Positions 44,439 to 54,229 of a DNA stretch of 64,000 nt are shown here, in pieces. The translations under genes and the position numbers were made by a program. The DNA is taken from the NCBI RefSeq assembly GCF_000143845.1, contig NC_014363.1, forward strand, positions 1,287,186-1,351,185. Direction: 5' to 3'. Positions within the stretch are counted from its first letter, which is position 1, and every line of letters begins with the position of its first letter. The DNA is from Olsenella uli DSM 7084. GTDB taxonomy: Bacteria > Actinomycetota > Coriobacteriia > Coriobacteriales > Atopobiaceae. The notes under the pieces are model-generated. The model searched no databases and was not told where the DNA came from. It worked only from the letters and a program-made list of their open reading frames with translations.

Positions 44439-45593
44439 CTACTCGGTCTGGAAGCGGCTGGCGTCACCGGTGTTGGCGCCCGCGCTGGAGAGCGCGCTCA
44501 TGATGTCGCTCACGTAGGCCTCGGTGTTCTCCTTCGCGTCGGCGAAGTCGTACTTCATGACGTTGTCGGGGTCGAGACCGTACTCGGTGGCAACCTCGGG
44601 CTGCTTGGCGTTGTCGATGACCAGGAACTGGTAGGCGCCGACCTCCTGGGCGCGCTCGACGCACTCGGGCGAGAGGGCGTACTCGACCCAGAGCTTGGCC
44701 GCGTTCTCGTGCTTGGCCCCCTTGAAGATGGCCGTTGCGCCGACCTCGAAGGAGGCCCCGGAGGACGGGACGACCATGCCGATGTTGCCGTAGCCGTTGT
44801 CCACTATCTGGTAGATGGCGTCGTGCAGGAAGCCGATGCCGATCGTGCACTCGCCGGTGCCCACGTTCTTGGACGGGCCCGAACCGGACTTGGTGTAGAC
44901 CTGGATGTTCTTGTCCAGGTCGACGAGATACTTGATGCCGTCGTCGTGGCCATACTTCTGGATGACGGTGTTCAGCACCAGCTTCGCCGTACCTGCGGTG
45001 TTGTAGTTGGACATCCAGATGAGGCCCTTGTACTTCTCGTCCAGGAGGTCGGGCCAGTCCTTCGGCGCGTCCAGGCCCTTGCGCTCGAGCTCGTCCTTGT
45101 TGTAGAAGAAGCCCAGGATGCCCTTGTAGATGCCGTACCAGTTGCCGTCGGCGTCCTTGTAGGCGTCACTGATGAGGTGGGAGGCGTTGTTGGCCGCATA
45201 GGGCTCGAGGAGTCCCTTGGTGACGGCGACGTTGTAGGGGTCGGTCGTGCCACCGAACCAGACGTCGCCGGAGGGGTTGCCGTTCTCCTCCTCGATCTTG
45301 GACTCGACCTCACCGGTGGAGAGACGCTGGTACTGGGTCTCGATGCCAAAGAGCTTCTGGAAGTTCTCGCAACAGGCGGCCACGTGGGCCTCCTCGCAGG
45401 AGCCGTAGACCACGAGCGCGCCGTCCTCCTTCGCAGCCTTCACCAGGTCCTCGGAGGCAATGGACGAGGTGGCGTCCGACGTTGTCGCGGAGCCGGCGTC
45501 AGAGCCGGAGCCACCGCAGGCGACCAGGCCCAGCCCTGCGGCTGCGACGGCGGACGCTCCCAGGAAGTTGCGACGCGTGAGATTGCTGTTCAT
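44439..45593 (-). CDS. fbpA: Extracellular solute-binding lipoprotein, iron(III) type (FbpA-like)
   Basis: 384 residues. LTRRNFLGASAVAAAGLGLVAC is a Tat signal ending in a lipobox with the lipidated Cys26 or so, then a Gly/Ser/Thr/Ala linker. The body is of the FbpA/AfuA class (VVYGSCEEAHV, GDVWFGGTTDPYN, GIYKGILGFFYN, GIGFLHDAIYQ). It delivers the ligand to the FbpB/FbpC transporter encoded next. The ATG at 45593 has GGAGGAG upstream. The exact ligand is not shown by the sequence. Confidence 0.88.
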   Translation of the reverse strand: MNSNLTRRNFLGASAVAAAGLGLVACGGSGSDAGSATTSDATSSIASEDLVKAAKEDGALVVYGSCEEAHVAACCENFQKLFGIETQYQRLSTGEVESKIEEENGNPSGDVWFGGTTDPYNVAVTKGLLEPYAANNASHLISDAYKDADGNWYGIYKGILGFFYNKDELERKGLDAPKDWPDLLDEKYKGLIWMSNYNTAGTAKLVLNTVIQKYGHDDGIKYLVDLDKNIQVYTKSGSGPSKNVGTGECTIGIGFLHDAIYQIVDNGYGNIGMVVPSSGASFEVGATAIFKGAKHENAAKLWVEYALSPECVERAQEVGAYQFLVIDNAKQPEVATEYGLDPDNVMKYDFADAKENTEAYVSDIMSALSSAGANTGDASRFQTE

Positions 45594-45715
45594 GTCTCTC
45601 TCCTCCATCTTTGTGCGGCCCATGCCGCATTGAAAGGTTACCGCAGGGTGTACATAAGCACCAAAGCTATGCCAACGCCAACGGGACGTGCGAACTATTC
45701 GCCGAACGGTCGAGA

Positions 45716-48700
45716 TCAGCGCTCGTCGTTGACGGCGCCCCCACGCCTGCGGTAGACGAAGTACGCCGCACCCGCGACGACGAGGACCGCCACCACGACG
45801 AGCGTGGGGTTCGAGAGGGGCGATGGGGATGCGACGAAGTCGCCGCCCAGGCGCTTGGAGTATATCGCGGCGCTGAGGTAGCGGTAGTCGTCCTGCTGAT
45901 GGGCCTTGTTCGTGAGCGTGTTGGCAAACAGTGCGATGCTCTTGCCGTCCTTCTCGTAGTCGATGGCCTGGACTTGGTTCTTGTACCGCTCGAGGTACTC
46001 TCGGGTCATGAAGCCCTCGACCGGCTCGGCATCGGTGGTCTTGACCAGGACCTTGGCGCCGTCGGGGACGTCGGTGATGTAGCCGCCGCCAAAGCCGTAC
46101 ATCAGCGTGTCGCCACTGTTCTTGTACGTTGCCGTGACGAGGTCGTCCTCGGGGAACTCCACGCTGTCAAGTGCGTCGAAGCCCCACCAGTCGCCGTCGC
46201 CGGGCACGAAGTCCAGGCCGTCCGCCAGGCCATAGTCCTGGACGAACTGGAGGGCATCGGCGGTGTAGGCCACGTAGGGCGTGCCGGACTCGACCTTCGC
46301 GGCCACCGCGTCGGCGTTGATGGGGTTCTGGCTGCCGACGATGACGTCGGCCTCGCCCAGGTCGTCGGTCACCGTGAAGCCAAGCTGGTCCTCGAGGGCG
46401 AAGCGGTCCCAGTTGCCGTTCGTGTTGAGCCGGTTCTCGTAGTCCCTCATGCCGACCTCGTTGCCCTCGGCGTCCACGACGTAGGGGTCGAAGGCCTTTG
46501 GCACGTAGACCTTGATGTCGCCGTCGATGGACTTCGCGGCGGGGGCGGCATCGGTTGCCCTGGCGTCCAGGACGAAGTCGTCCTTGACGGAATCGTAGTC
46601 TGCAGACGAGACGAGGTAGCTTCCCGCGTCGTCGCCCTCGCTGATCAGGCCCACGCCCCGACCTTCGGACAGGAGCCTGTTGGTTGCCCTGACCGCATCG
46701 AGGCCGTTGTTCTTGATGACGGCGAGGCTGCCCTCCCCCTCGGTGACGCTCTTCTGATGGGGCGCCTCGTCCACCTGGGAGAGGCCTGCCTCCCCAAAGG
46801 CGCCCGGGGTGCGGACCGTGTCCATGTCGTAGCCGCGGAACTCGGAGAAGTTGGTCACGGGCTCGGAGTAGAGGGATCCCATCGTCCAGTCGCTGATCAC
46901 GAGGTTGGGATAGAGGGCGCAGTTGGCCATGTTGCGCTTCGCCTGGTGCATGTCCACGACGGCGGTGCCCGCCGGGTAGGTCACGCCGCCCACCGTGACC
47001 TCGGAGCTCGTCTGCTCGACCCTCACACCGTTGTGGATGAGGAAGTCGATGGACTCGCACGCGGCGGCACGGTTCTTCTGCAGCGACGGGTCGAGGGGTA
47101 TCACGTAGTACTCGGGGAAGAAGTTGTGGTTCTCGTTGTCCCGGGGGCGGAAGACGTCCGCCTCGGCACCCGCCTCGTCCGCCTGGTTCACGTAGTAGGG
47201 GCGGACGGTGTCCGCGTCGATGTTCTCGACCCCGCGGCGGAAGCGCTCCAGCTGGTTGTTGAACATGCGATCCTTGTTCTGTGCCACGAAGTCGGCGTTT
47301 CCGATGAAGCCGTACTCCAGGGCGCGCACGGCGTCGGAGGTTCCGTAGGGCGCTTCGACGGTATAGGCATTGGTACCGTGCATCATCGCGTACTGGGGCG
47401 TGTAGCTCGTCGACATGTCATCGAAGGGCATCTCCCAGAAGCGCGTGCCGTCCCCCTGCAGCTTGAGATAGTCACGCATCGGCATCTGGACGCTGTTGAT
47501 CGTCTCGTTGCTCGCGATCGAGGAGGCCATGAACGCCTCTCCCTGTGCGAGTGCGGTGTCGACGAAGAGGTCGTACTCGTTGTTGGGGTCATGCGTGGGG
47601 GAGCAGGGCTCGACCTGGTACTGCTGATAGTAGCCATGCACCTCGTGGAGCGAGAGGGGGTCCCACTGCGCAATGAGGCCAGACATGGCCTGGGTCTCGG
47701 GCTGCGTCTGGTAGGTGTTGTCGCGGTTGAGGTCGAAGCCGTTGGCGTTGGTGCGGACGTTATCGGTGCGGGCGTCCACGTTCTCGGAGGGCACGAGGAT
47801 GAAGAACATGTCATCGAGGGCAACGGAGGGGACGAAGGTCTTGTCCTCCACGTTGTAGTAGCGAGACAGCTCGTCCTCGCTCAGGTCCGAGGAGGCGGTG
47901 TCGGTGTCCGGGCCGTCGTAGTTGGTGCCCCTGCCCGAGCCCCCGTTGCCACGAAGATAGCCAATGCCCGTGACATCGTCCTTGATGAGGTCGGACCATA
48001 CCGTCCTGTCATGGTCCATCTCAGTCGCAAGCTCGCTCTTCCCCTCGTCGGTGAGGCTGGCTGCCCTGCGATAGCCAAGGGGCTGGTTGCGCACCAGGTC
48101 ACGCGCGAACGCCATCACGCTGTCGGGCGCGACTATCTCGTCGGCATGCACGTTGCTGTAGACCACGGGGACCTTGTAGTCGAGACTGCCGGAGGCGAGC
48201 TCGGCCTGGACGGACGCGGGATCTGACTCCATGCGTCCCTTGAGTTCCTGATAGCGGTCGAGGTCCGCCTTCTCCTTGGCCACGAAGAGCGCCCTCATCG
48301 CACGGCCGTCGACCGTCGTGCCGAACTGGCGTACCTCGGCATACAGGCCGTTGTCGATGGCCTGCTGGGCGAGTTCGGGCAGTTCGGCATCGATCTCCTC
48401 CTGGGTCGAGAACTCGTCGTAGGGGCGCAGCTGCAGGTCGGTGGAACCCACCTCGCCGCCATCGATCGCGCAGGCAAGCCGATAGGTGCCGACATAGTCA
48501 TACAGAGATGAGCGGACGGACTCGCGCGCACGGACGTCGATGCCGTCGATTCCCTCGTAGAGCAGGTGGTTCTTGAATCCCAGCACTATCGAGGGAACGC
48601 CATCCACCTCCTTGGCCTCGACGCTCACGTCGTAGAAGAGGTCCCGCGAGGGCAGGGTGCCCGAGCCCTCCTCGCCCAGGCCGTTACCCGACTCGGCGGG

Positions 48701-49102
48701 ACCGTTCTCCGTCGCAACGGTCTTCCAGTTGGAAAGAGGGCCGCCCATGAACTGGTTGGGGTAGGCGTCGGTGCCGAACTGCCCCTGCGTACGGGTGAGC
48801 GACCAGCCCACCTTGCCCTCCGAGACGAGCTCGGCAAGCTCGTCCAGGCTCTTTCCCCCAACGGGAACGCTCGCCTGGAACTGGCGCTCCTCGAGCAGGG
48901 AGACCATGGGCGCCGACGTACCGTCGTAGGCTTCGTCCGTGCGCGTGAGGCTTACCGGGCCCTGCTGTGCCGCGACGTCCTGCTGGCCCTGGGACGCCGG
49001 CGCGTACGCCAGGACTGACGTGGGCGCCGCCGCCTGAGAGAGACTGACGGCGAGCACGAGGCCGGCCAGCACGGCGCCCGTCGTCTTGCGAATGGAAACC
49101 AT
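45716..49102 (-). CDS. Large secreted M14-type zinc carboxypeptidase-like protein
   Basis: 1128 residues. Signal peptide in the first ~32 residues (AGLVLAVSLSQAAAPTSVLAYA), and a C-terminal membrane anchor (LVVVAVLVVAGAAYFVY) with an Arg-rich tail. The M14 active site looks complete: zinc ligands H319 and E322 in NVHADE, FDLNRD with N459-R460, the third His in SLHEVHG (H486 or H489) and the catalytic E583 in YTVEAPYG. The ~500 residues after it lack recognised domains and may bind cell wall or substrate. It should trim peptides or peptidoglycan stems outside the cell. ATG at 49102 with AAGGAGGAG upstream. Confidence 0.85.
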   Translation of the reverse strand: MVSIRKTTGAVLAGLVLAVSLSQAAAPTSVLAYAPASQGQQDVAAQQGPVSLTRTDEAYDGTSAPMVSLLEERQFQASVPVGGKSLDELAELVSEGKVGWSLTRTQGQFGTDAYPNQFMGGPLSNWKTVATENGPAESGNGLGEEGSGTLPSRDLFYDVSVEAKEVDGVPSIVLGFKNHLLYEGIDGIDVRARESVRSSLYDYVGTYRLACAIDGGEVGSTDLQLRPYDEFSTQEEIDAELPELAQQAIDNGLYAEVRQFGTTVDGRAMRALFVAKEKADLDRYQELKGRMESDPASVQAELASGSLDYKVPVVYSNVHADEIVAPDSVMAFARDLVRNQPLGYRRAASLTDEGKSELATEMDHDRTVWSDLIKDDVTGIGYLRGNGGSGRGTNYDGPDTDTASSDLSEDELSRYYNVEDKTFVPSVALDDMFFILVPSENVDARTDNVRTNANGFDLNRDNTYQTQPETQAMSGLIAQWDPLSLHEVHGYYQQYQVEPCSPTHDPNNEYDLFVDTALAQGEAFMASSIASNETINSVQMPMRDYLKLQGDGTRFWEMPFDDMSTSYTPQYAMMHGTNAYTVEAPYGTSDAVRALEYGFIGNADFVAQNKDRMFNNQLERFRRGVENIDADTVRPYYVNQADEAGAEADVFRPRDNENHNFFPEYYVIPLDPSLQKNRAAACESIDFLIHNGVRVEQTSSEVTVGGVTYPAGTAVVDMHQAKRNMANCALYPNLVISDWTMGSLYSEPVTNFSEFRGYDMDTVRTPGAFGEAGLSQVDEAPHQKSVTEGEGSLAVIKNNGLDAVRATNRLLSEGRGVGLISEGDDAGSYLVSSADYDSVKDDFVLDARATDAAPAAKSIDGDIKVYVPKAFDPYVVDAEGNEVGMRDYENRLNTNGNWDRFALEDQLGFTVTDDLGEADVIVGSQNPINADAVAAKVESGTPYVAYTADALQFVQDYGLADGLDFVPGDGDWWGFDALDSVEFPEDDLVTATYKNSGDTLMYGFGGGYITDVPDGAKVLVKTTDAEPVEGFMTREYLERYKNQVQAIDYEKDGKSIALFANTLTNKAHQQDDYRYLSAAIYSKRLGGDFVASPSPLSNPTLVVVAVLVVAGAAYFVYRRRGGAVNDER

Positions 49103-49367
49103 GCGCTCCTCCTTGTACCGAGAACGACAGGAACACAGGCCAACCATGGTCCCAGCCCACCGTGCCCTGCCGGGGCGACCCAGGGTTGGCCCGCTCGATG
49201 ACGAGGAAGAATGTATCAGCTGGCGTTAGGGTTTATTTCAGGATTGTTTCACACGTAGGCGAACGCCACGCTTTGCTCGGTAGAAGTCGGCACAACGGGG
49301 CGAGGCCGCACATCCCATGCGTCAGCGCCCACCATCGCCTGCCCGCGCCCGGTCTCCGGCAGACGCC

Positions 49368-50213
49368 CTATCGCCTGCTGAAGAAGGCCACGCCGATGGC
49401 ACCGGGGCCCGCATGCGTACCCACGGTCGATCCGATCATCACAACGGGGAGGTCGTCGACCTGGGACTCCCATAGGCTCCGGCTGTCTCGGATGTACTTC
49501 TGCAGCAGAGACGAGCTGAGGCCGCTGTAGCCCAGGGCGATGGGCAGGTCGTAGTCTGCGCCGCCCACACGGTCGATCTGTTCGTTCAGGAGGTTTCGGC
49601 CGTTCTTGGAGCCACGGGCCTTGCCCAGCACCACGACCTCGCCCGACTCGACCGCGATGACCGGCTTGATGGAGAGCATCGTGCCCAGGGAGGCCGAAAG
49701 CCCCGAGACGCGGCCACCCTTTCGCAGGTACTCGAGGGTGTCGAGCAGGGCTATGAGACGGATGGAGCCCTTGCGGGCCTCAACCTCGGAGACGACCTCG
49801 CTCGCAGTGGCGCCAGACGCCGCCAGACGGAGTGCGTACTCCACGAGGATGCGCTCGCCCAGGCACACGCTCAGGCTGTCGACCACACGGACGCGCTCGC
49901 CAAAGGCGGCCGCGGCGGCGCAGGCGCTTTGGTACGTGCCGGAGAGCTTGGACGAGAGCGTGATGATGACGGCCTCGTCATCCGGTGCCAGCACCTGTTC
50001 CAGAAGGCTCGAGAACCCATATGGCGTGACCTGTCCCGTCGTGGGCAGGCCTTCGGACTCGACTAGCATCTCGTAGAAGCGCTCGCCCGTGAGGTCCACG
50101 CCGTCGCGATAGGTCCTGTCGCCAAATGCGATGGAGAGCGGTGCGACGGAGAGTCCCTCGAACTCGCCCTGTCTGATGTCGGACGCGGAGTCCGTGATGA
50201 TGCGTAGTGCCAT
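49368..50213 (-). CDS. DegV family fatty-acid-binding protein
   Basis: 281 residues. ITDSASDIRQGEFEGLSVAPLSI, TTGQVTPYGF, TLSSKLSGTYQSA and GTHAGPGAIGVAFF are the standard family blocks. DegV/FakB proteins hold a fatty acid for phosphorylation by the FakA kinase. The ATG at 50213 has AAGGAG 7 nt upstream. It follows the MarR gene after 52 nt on the same strand, so the two are probably cotranscribed and lipid-related control is plausible. Confidence 0.92.
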   Translation of the reverse strand: MALRIITDSASDIRQGEFEGLSVAPLSIAFGDRTYRDGVDLTGERFYEMLVESEGLPTTGQVTPYGFSSLLEQVLAPDDEAVIITLSSKLSGTYQSACAAAAAFGERVRVVDSLSVCLGERILVEYALRLAASGATASEVVSEVEARKGSIRLIALLDTLEYLRKGGRVSGLSASLGTMLSIKPVIAVESGEVVVLGKARGSKNGRNLLNEQIDRVGGADYDLPIALGYSGLSSSLLQKYIRDSRSLWESQVDDLPVVMIGSTVGTHAGPGAIGVAFFSRR

Positions 50214-50265
50214 GTGACGCTCCTTGTCTGTGGTCGTTTGGGAGGTCGTGCCTCGAACATGGGGC

Positions 50266-50715
50266 TCACGCATGACGTGAGACGTCTATCTTCTCCAGAT
50301 TGGCCTGGATGGTTGCCAGTGCACCATACATCGTCGAACGGTCGGACTCGCTCAGGCCCTCGGTCGCACGTGCGACGATGTCATCGATAGCCTGAGAGCA
50401 CTCGCCCATCACGGATTGCCCGCGCGCGGTCAGGCGAAGGGGCGCGCGATATTTGGTCGCAGCGTCCCTCGCGGCGCTCACGTACCCGCCCGCCTCGAGC
50501 CCTGCGATCGTGCGCGACACCGCTGCGCGGTCGACGCCGATGGAACGCGCCAGATCAGCCGAGGTCATGCCCTCCGGATGGCGTTCCAGAAAGTACAAGG
50601 CCATCACATCGGTACCCTTTAGGCCAAAGCGACCCATCTCGGCGGCCTTGATGCGCGTGATCTCCTTGTGCAGTGCGGAGACCGCGCTGACGAAGCTCTC
50701 GAAGCGGCTGGCCAC
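50266..50715 (-). CDS. MarR-family transcriptional regulator
   Basis: 149 residues from a GTG at 50715 (GGAGGGAAGG upstream). Winged-helix signature: LKGTDVMALYFLERHPEGMT, ADLARSIGVDRAAVSRTIAGLEAGGYV. A longer frame opens with ATG at 50790, but that codon sits inside the -10 box (50789-50794) of the gene's own likely promoter, so the GTG start is preferred. A perfect palindrome overlaps the -35 box, as expected for autorepression. It probably controls DegV and perhaps a lipid or stress function. Confidence 0.9.
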   Translation of the reverse strand: MASRFESFVSAVSALHKEITRIKAAEMGRFGLKGTDVMALYFLERHPEGMTSADLARSIGVDRAAVSRTIAGLEAGGYVSAARDAATKYRAPLRLTARGQSVMGECSQAIDDIVARATEGLSESDRSTMYGALATIQANLEKIDVSRHA

Positions 50716-50788
50716 CGGCCTTCCCTCCCCCAGCGTTGGGACGGGCCCAACGACACATGCCCCTAGTCGCACATGTTGACTCGTCATC

Positions 50789-50816
50789 ATAATAGCTTAC
50801 AGTGTTGATTTGTCAA
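50789..50816 (-). promoter_or_regulatory. Promoter of the MarR-degV unit
   Basis: Minus-strand -35 TTGACA (50811-50816) and -10 TATTAT (50789-50794) with a 16-nt spacer. The strongest sigma-70-type promoter I see in the window. Confidence 0.7.
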
Positions 50817-50818
50817 CA
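50803..50818. promoter_or_regulatory. MarR-type operator palindrome
   Basis: tgttga-tttg-tcaaca is a perfect 6-bp inverted repeat overlapping the -35 box of the MarR promoter. A second half-like TGTTGAC lies at 50774-50780. Confidence 0.65.
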
Positions 50819-51038
50819 ACTATACGGGAGAACCATCAAGGGGCAGCTTTGGTCTACAATCGGTCCGTGCGATTGCGCGGACTATGCCAACCGTCGCGGG
50901 CCAGGCAGTGGGTACGGACCAGAGACACAGGTCGCAGGCTCAGTCCAAGGCAGTCGCCCACACAGGAGCAACCCTCCCTCATCACAAGCGAAACAGGGGT
51001 CCCCTTTGTCAGACGAGTCCAAGCGCGAGAGCGCGCAC

Positions 51039-52433
51039 ATGTCACCGCAGCCCAACTCACCCGCAAGCTCCCCAGCGAGAAGGGCCATCGTCGGGATCGC
51101 GGTCGTCCTCGCCGTCCTGGTCGCCATCTACGGGGGCGGAGCCCTGCACTTCTCGTCCCATTTCGTGCCGGGAACCACAGTCAACGGCGAGCCCGTCGCT
51201 AACATGACGGCCGACGTGCTCTCCGCCCACGTGTCAGACAGGGTCTCGCGCTACGCCCTCACCCTCACGGGAGACGGCCTCGAGCTTGGCGTCAAGGCCA
51301 GCGACATCACCCTCTCCGTGCAGGGGGACGCCTACGCCCAGGCAGCCATGAGCCAGGTCAGGGGCTACGCGTGGCCCCTCGACCTCGTCATGCCCAAAGA
51401 CATCCTGGTTGGCGAGGGCGTCAGCTTCGACGACGCGGCCCTCTCGGAGATCGTGGGGTCGGCCGTCGACGCCTTCAACGCCAGCGCCGCGCCGCCAACC
51501 AACTCCGTCTCCACCTATGACGCGAGCTCCGGGCAGTTCAGGATCTCCGATGCCGCCGTGGGGACCGCCATCGACCGTGAACGCGCCATCGAGGCCGCGC
51601 GTCAGGCTGCGGGCGCGCTGAGACCCACCGCCGCCATCGACGAGGGCGCCCTCGTCCAGCCTGCGGTCACGGCAGACAACGCACAGCTGGTCTCGGCCAA
51701 TGACCTGGCCAACCGGATGCTTGCGCTTGACATCCCCATCACCAGGGGTGGGGTCGAGGTGACCCACGTCACGGGTGGCGTCATCTGCGGCTGGGTCAGC
51801 GTCGCGGAGGACTTCAGCGTCAACGTGGACCAGACGGCCATCGTCCAGTGGGCCAATGACACGTTGGCCGCGCAGGTGGCCTCGTCGGACGAGGAGCATG
51901 ACTACGCCATCGACGCCGACGCGGTCGCGGGGGCCCTCGCCCAACGGATCACCGAGCTCGACGCAGGCGCTCTCGAGGCGTCCGTCACCGTGACCGAGAC
52001 GCGACCCCCCGAGAGCGAGGGCGCCGCCAGCAGGGGACGCCACGTCGACGTCAACCTGTCCACGCAGTACGCCCGCTTCTACGACACGGACGGGAGCGTC
52101 ATCTGGCGCTCCTACCTCGTCTCGGGCAACACCAGCATGGGACGCGGGACGCCCACGGGCACCTTCGCGCTCAACGCCAAGCGCACGGACGAGATGCTCA
52201 TCGGTGCCGACGAGAACCACGACGGGCAGCCCGACTACAAGAGCCACGTGAACTACTGGATGCCCTTCGTCGGCAACTCGGTGGGCCTCCACGACGCCAC
52301 CTGGCGCAGTCGCTTTGGCGGCACCATCTACGCATGGAACGGCAGCCATGGCTGCGTGAACCTGCCCTACGATGACGCCGAGCGGCTCTACGAGCTCATC
52401 AACGTGGGGGACACCGTCTACGTCCACTGGTAG
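51039..52433 (+). CDS. L,D-transpeptidase (YkuD) with N-terminal membrane anchor
   Basis: 464 residues. One membrane segment (~20-40, IVGIAVVLAVLVAIYGGG) anchors it; residues ~55-320 hold repeated peptidoglycan-binding-type (PG_binding_4-like) domains; the C-terminal YkuD domain ends with the catalytic SHGCVNLP motif. It makes 3-3 cross-links or attaches proteins to peptidoglycan outside the membrane. The ATG at 51039 has a poor ribosome site; a TTG at 51006 with AGGGG upstream is an alternative start. Confidence 0.88.
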   Translation: MSPQPNSPASSPARRAIVGIAVVLAVLVAIYGGGALHFSSHFVPGTTVNGEPVANMTADVLSAHVSDRVSRYALTLTGDGLELGVKASDITLSVQGDAYAQAAMSQVRGYAWPLDLVMPKDILVGEGVSFDDAALSEIVGSAVDAFNASAAPPTNSVSTYDASSGQFRISDAAVGTAIDRERAIEAARQAAGALRPTAAIDEGALVQPAVTADNAQLVSANDLANRMLALDIPITRGGVEVTHVTGGVICGWVSVAEDFSVNVDQTAIVQWANDTLAAQVASSDEEHDYAIDADAVAGALAQRITELDAGALEASVTVTETRPPESEGAASRGRHVDVNLSTQYARFYDTDGSVIWRSYLVSGNTSMGRGTPTGTFALNAKRTDEMLIGADENHDGQPDYKSHVNYWMPFVGNSVGLHDATWRSRFGGTIYAWNGSHGCVNLPYDDAERLYELINVGDTVYVHW

Positions 52434-52495
52434 GACCACGCACATCGGTCGAGACGCGTCACAGGCCCTTGTCGCCATCCCGCCGGTCCAGCCAT

Positions 52496-53491
52496 CTACC
52501 CCAGGAACAGCTCCAGGACGAAGGCGCAGGTGCCGCCCAAGAGCATCGTCGCCGGCAGCGTGACGAACCACGCCGAGACGATCTTGCGCGCCACGCCCCA
52601 ACGCACCGAGCTCACGCGGCGGGCTGACCCGGCGCCCATGATCGAGGTCGTGATGACCTGCGTGGTCGAAACGGGCGCACCCAGGGCGGTCATGCACTCG
52701 ATGGCGATGGCCGAGGACGTCTCGGACACGAAGCCCAGGACCGGCTCGAGCCTGGTGACGCCATCGCCCACGGTACGCATGATGCGCTGGCCCCCGATCG
52801 AGGTGCCCAGCGCCATCGTGGTGGCGCAGAACAGCTTGACCCACAGCGGCACGCCGGCGGCGGGGTCGGCCAGACCGGAGCCCACCAGGGCCAGCGTGAT
52901 GATGCCCATCGTCTTCTGCGCGTCGTTGTTGCCATGGCTGTACGCCATGAACGCGGACGAGAAGATCTGGGCCTTGTGGAAGAGGGCGTTGGCGTTGTGG
53001 GGCTTCCAGTTGGCAAACGCCTCGAACACGACACGCATGATGCAGAAGCCCAGGGCCATGCCGATGAGCGGCGAGGTGAACAGCGGGATGACGACCTTGC
53101 GCAGGACGCCCTCCCACATGACGTGCTCCGTACCACCCGTGAACACGATGGTGGCACCGATGAGCGAGCCGATGAGCGCATGCGATGACGAGCTGGGGAT
53201 CGAGCGCCACCAGGTGAAGAGGTCCCAGACGACGGCCCCCACAAGCGCCGCGAGGATGACGTAGAGGTCGAGCTGGATGTCTACGAGACCCTTGGAGATG
53301 GTCAGGGCGACCTTCTCGCTCGTGAGGGCGCCCACGAAGTTCATCGTCGCGGACATGAGGATGGCCGCCCGAACGGGAAGCGCGCGGGTGTAGACCGTGG
53401 TCGCGATGGCGTTCGCCGTGTCATGGAAGCCGTTGATGAACTCAAAGGAGAAGGCCGCGACGAACACGGCGACGAGGAGGCCGCTCACCAT
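52496..53491 (-). CDS. pit: Inorganic phosphate transporter, PiT family
   Basis: 331 residues with about 10 spans. The two PiT signature segments are FINGFHDTANAIATTVYT (~17-34) and the later HGNNDAQKTMGIITLAL. Imports phosphate as a metal-phosphate complex driven by protons or sodium. It starts 3 nt after the DUF47 gene, so they form an operon. Confidence 0.93.
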   Translation of the reverse strand: MVSGLLVAVFVAAFSFEFINGFHDTANAIATTVYTRALPVRAAILMSATMNFVGALTSEKVALTISKGLVDIQLDLYVILAALVGAVVWDLFTWWRSIPSSSSHALIGSLIGATIVFTGGTEHVMWEGVLRKVVIPLFTSPLIGMALGFCIMRVVFEAFANWKPHNANALFHKAQIFSSAFMAYSHGNNDAQKTMGIITLALVGSGLADPAAGVPLWVKLFCATTMALGTSIGGQRIMRTVGDGVTRLEPVLGFVSETSSAIAIECMTALGAPVSTTQVITTSIMGAGSARRVSSVRWGVARKIVSAWFVTLPATMLLGGTCAFVLELFLG

Positions 53492-53494
53492 GGG

Positions 53495-54121
53495 CTAGGC
53501 GTTCTTCACGATGACGGCCAGCACCGCGCTTGCAACCGCCTTGCAGGCGTCCAGGGTGTCCTCCATCTTGTCCAGGAGGCTCTTCCACTTGACCGTCTCG
53601 ATGGGATCGCCCTTCTCGCGGAAGACGTTGCCCAGGGCGCCGCGATAGACCTTGTCGCCACGGTCCTCGATGTCGGCGGTCTCGATGAGCGCCTCCACGA
53701 CCGAGGGGTCCCTCTTGTAGTTCGAGAAGTTCTCGAACGCATCGTTCAGGCGGCGGATGGCGCGCAGCGTGAGCCTCGAGAGCTCGATGGCCTCGGGACG
53801 GACCCGGTCGATGTCGTAGAGCCCCAGGCGCGCAGAAACGCCCTCGAGCCCATCGACGATCTCGTCGAGCTCACCAGTGATCTCGGTGATGTCCTCGCGG
53901 TCGAACGGGGTGATGAACGACTGGTAGAGCGTGGTCATTATGTCGCGCACCAAGTCGTCGCACTGGACCTCGATCTCCTTGATCCTCGCGATCTTTGCCC
54001 CCGCACCCTGTGGGTAGGTGTTAAAGAGCCCGTCGAAGAGCTCTCCCGCATCGACCATCCGTGCGCTGAACTCCCGGAACTTCTGGAAGAACAGGTCCTC
54101 CTTGCGGCTGACTCGACTCAT
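53495..54121 (-). CDS. DUF47 / PhoU-like regulator of the PiT transporter
   Basis: 208 residues, all-helical. RKEDLFFQKFREFSARMV and KEIEVQCDDLVRDIMTTLYQSFITPFDREDI match DUF47 (TIGR00153), cytosolic proteins almost always encoded next to PiT and thought to gate it. The ATG at 54121 has AAAGG about 10 nt upstream. The PiT gene begins 3 nt after its stop. Confidence 0.92.
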   Translation of the reverse strand: MSRVSRKEDLFFQKFREFSARMVDAGELFDGLFNTYPQGAGAKIARIKEIEVQCDDLVRDIMTTLYQSFITPFDREDITEITGELDEIVDGLEGVSARLGLYDIDRVRPEAIELSRLTLRAIRRLNDAFENFSNYKRDPSVVEALIETADIEDRGDKVYRGALGNVFREKGDPIETVKWKSLLDKMEDTLDACKAVASAVLAVIVKNA

Positions 54122-54229
54122 GTGCGCGAAGCCTTTCGATAGGGGATCGGTCGTCCCGGCGAGATGGAAACGTCGAAGTGACGAATGCCAAGGCGTCTGC
54201 ATGGTAGCAGTTTCTTGGAGCCGGCGCCC

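Noticed and set aside
45611-48226. 871-codon plus-strand frame opposite the M14 gene
   Set aside because: Mirror of the minus-strand codon bias; the M14 protein has a signal, active site and membrane anchor.
50716-50790. N-terminal extension of the MarR protein
   Set aside because: Its ATG lies within the promoter -10 box.
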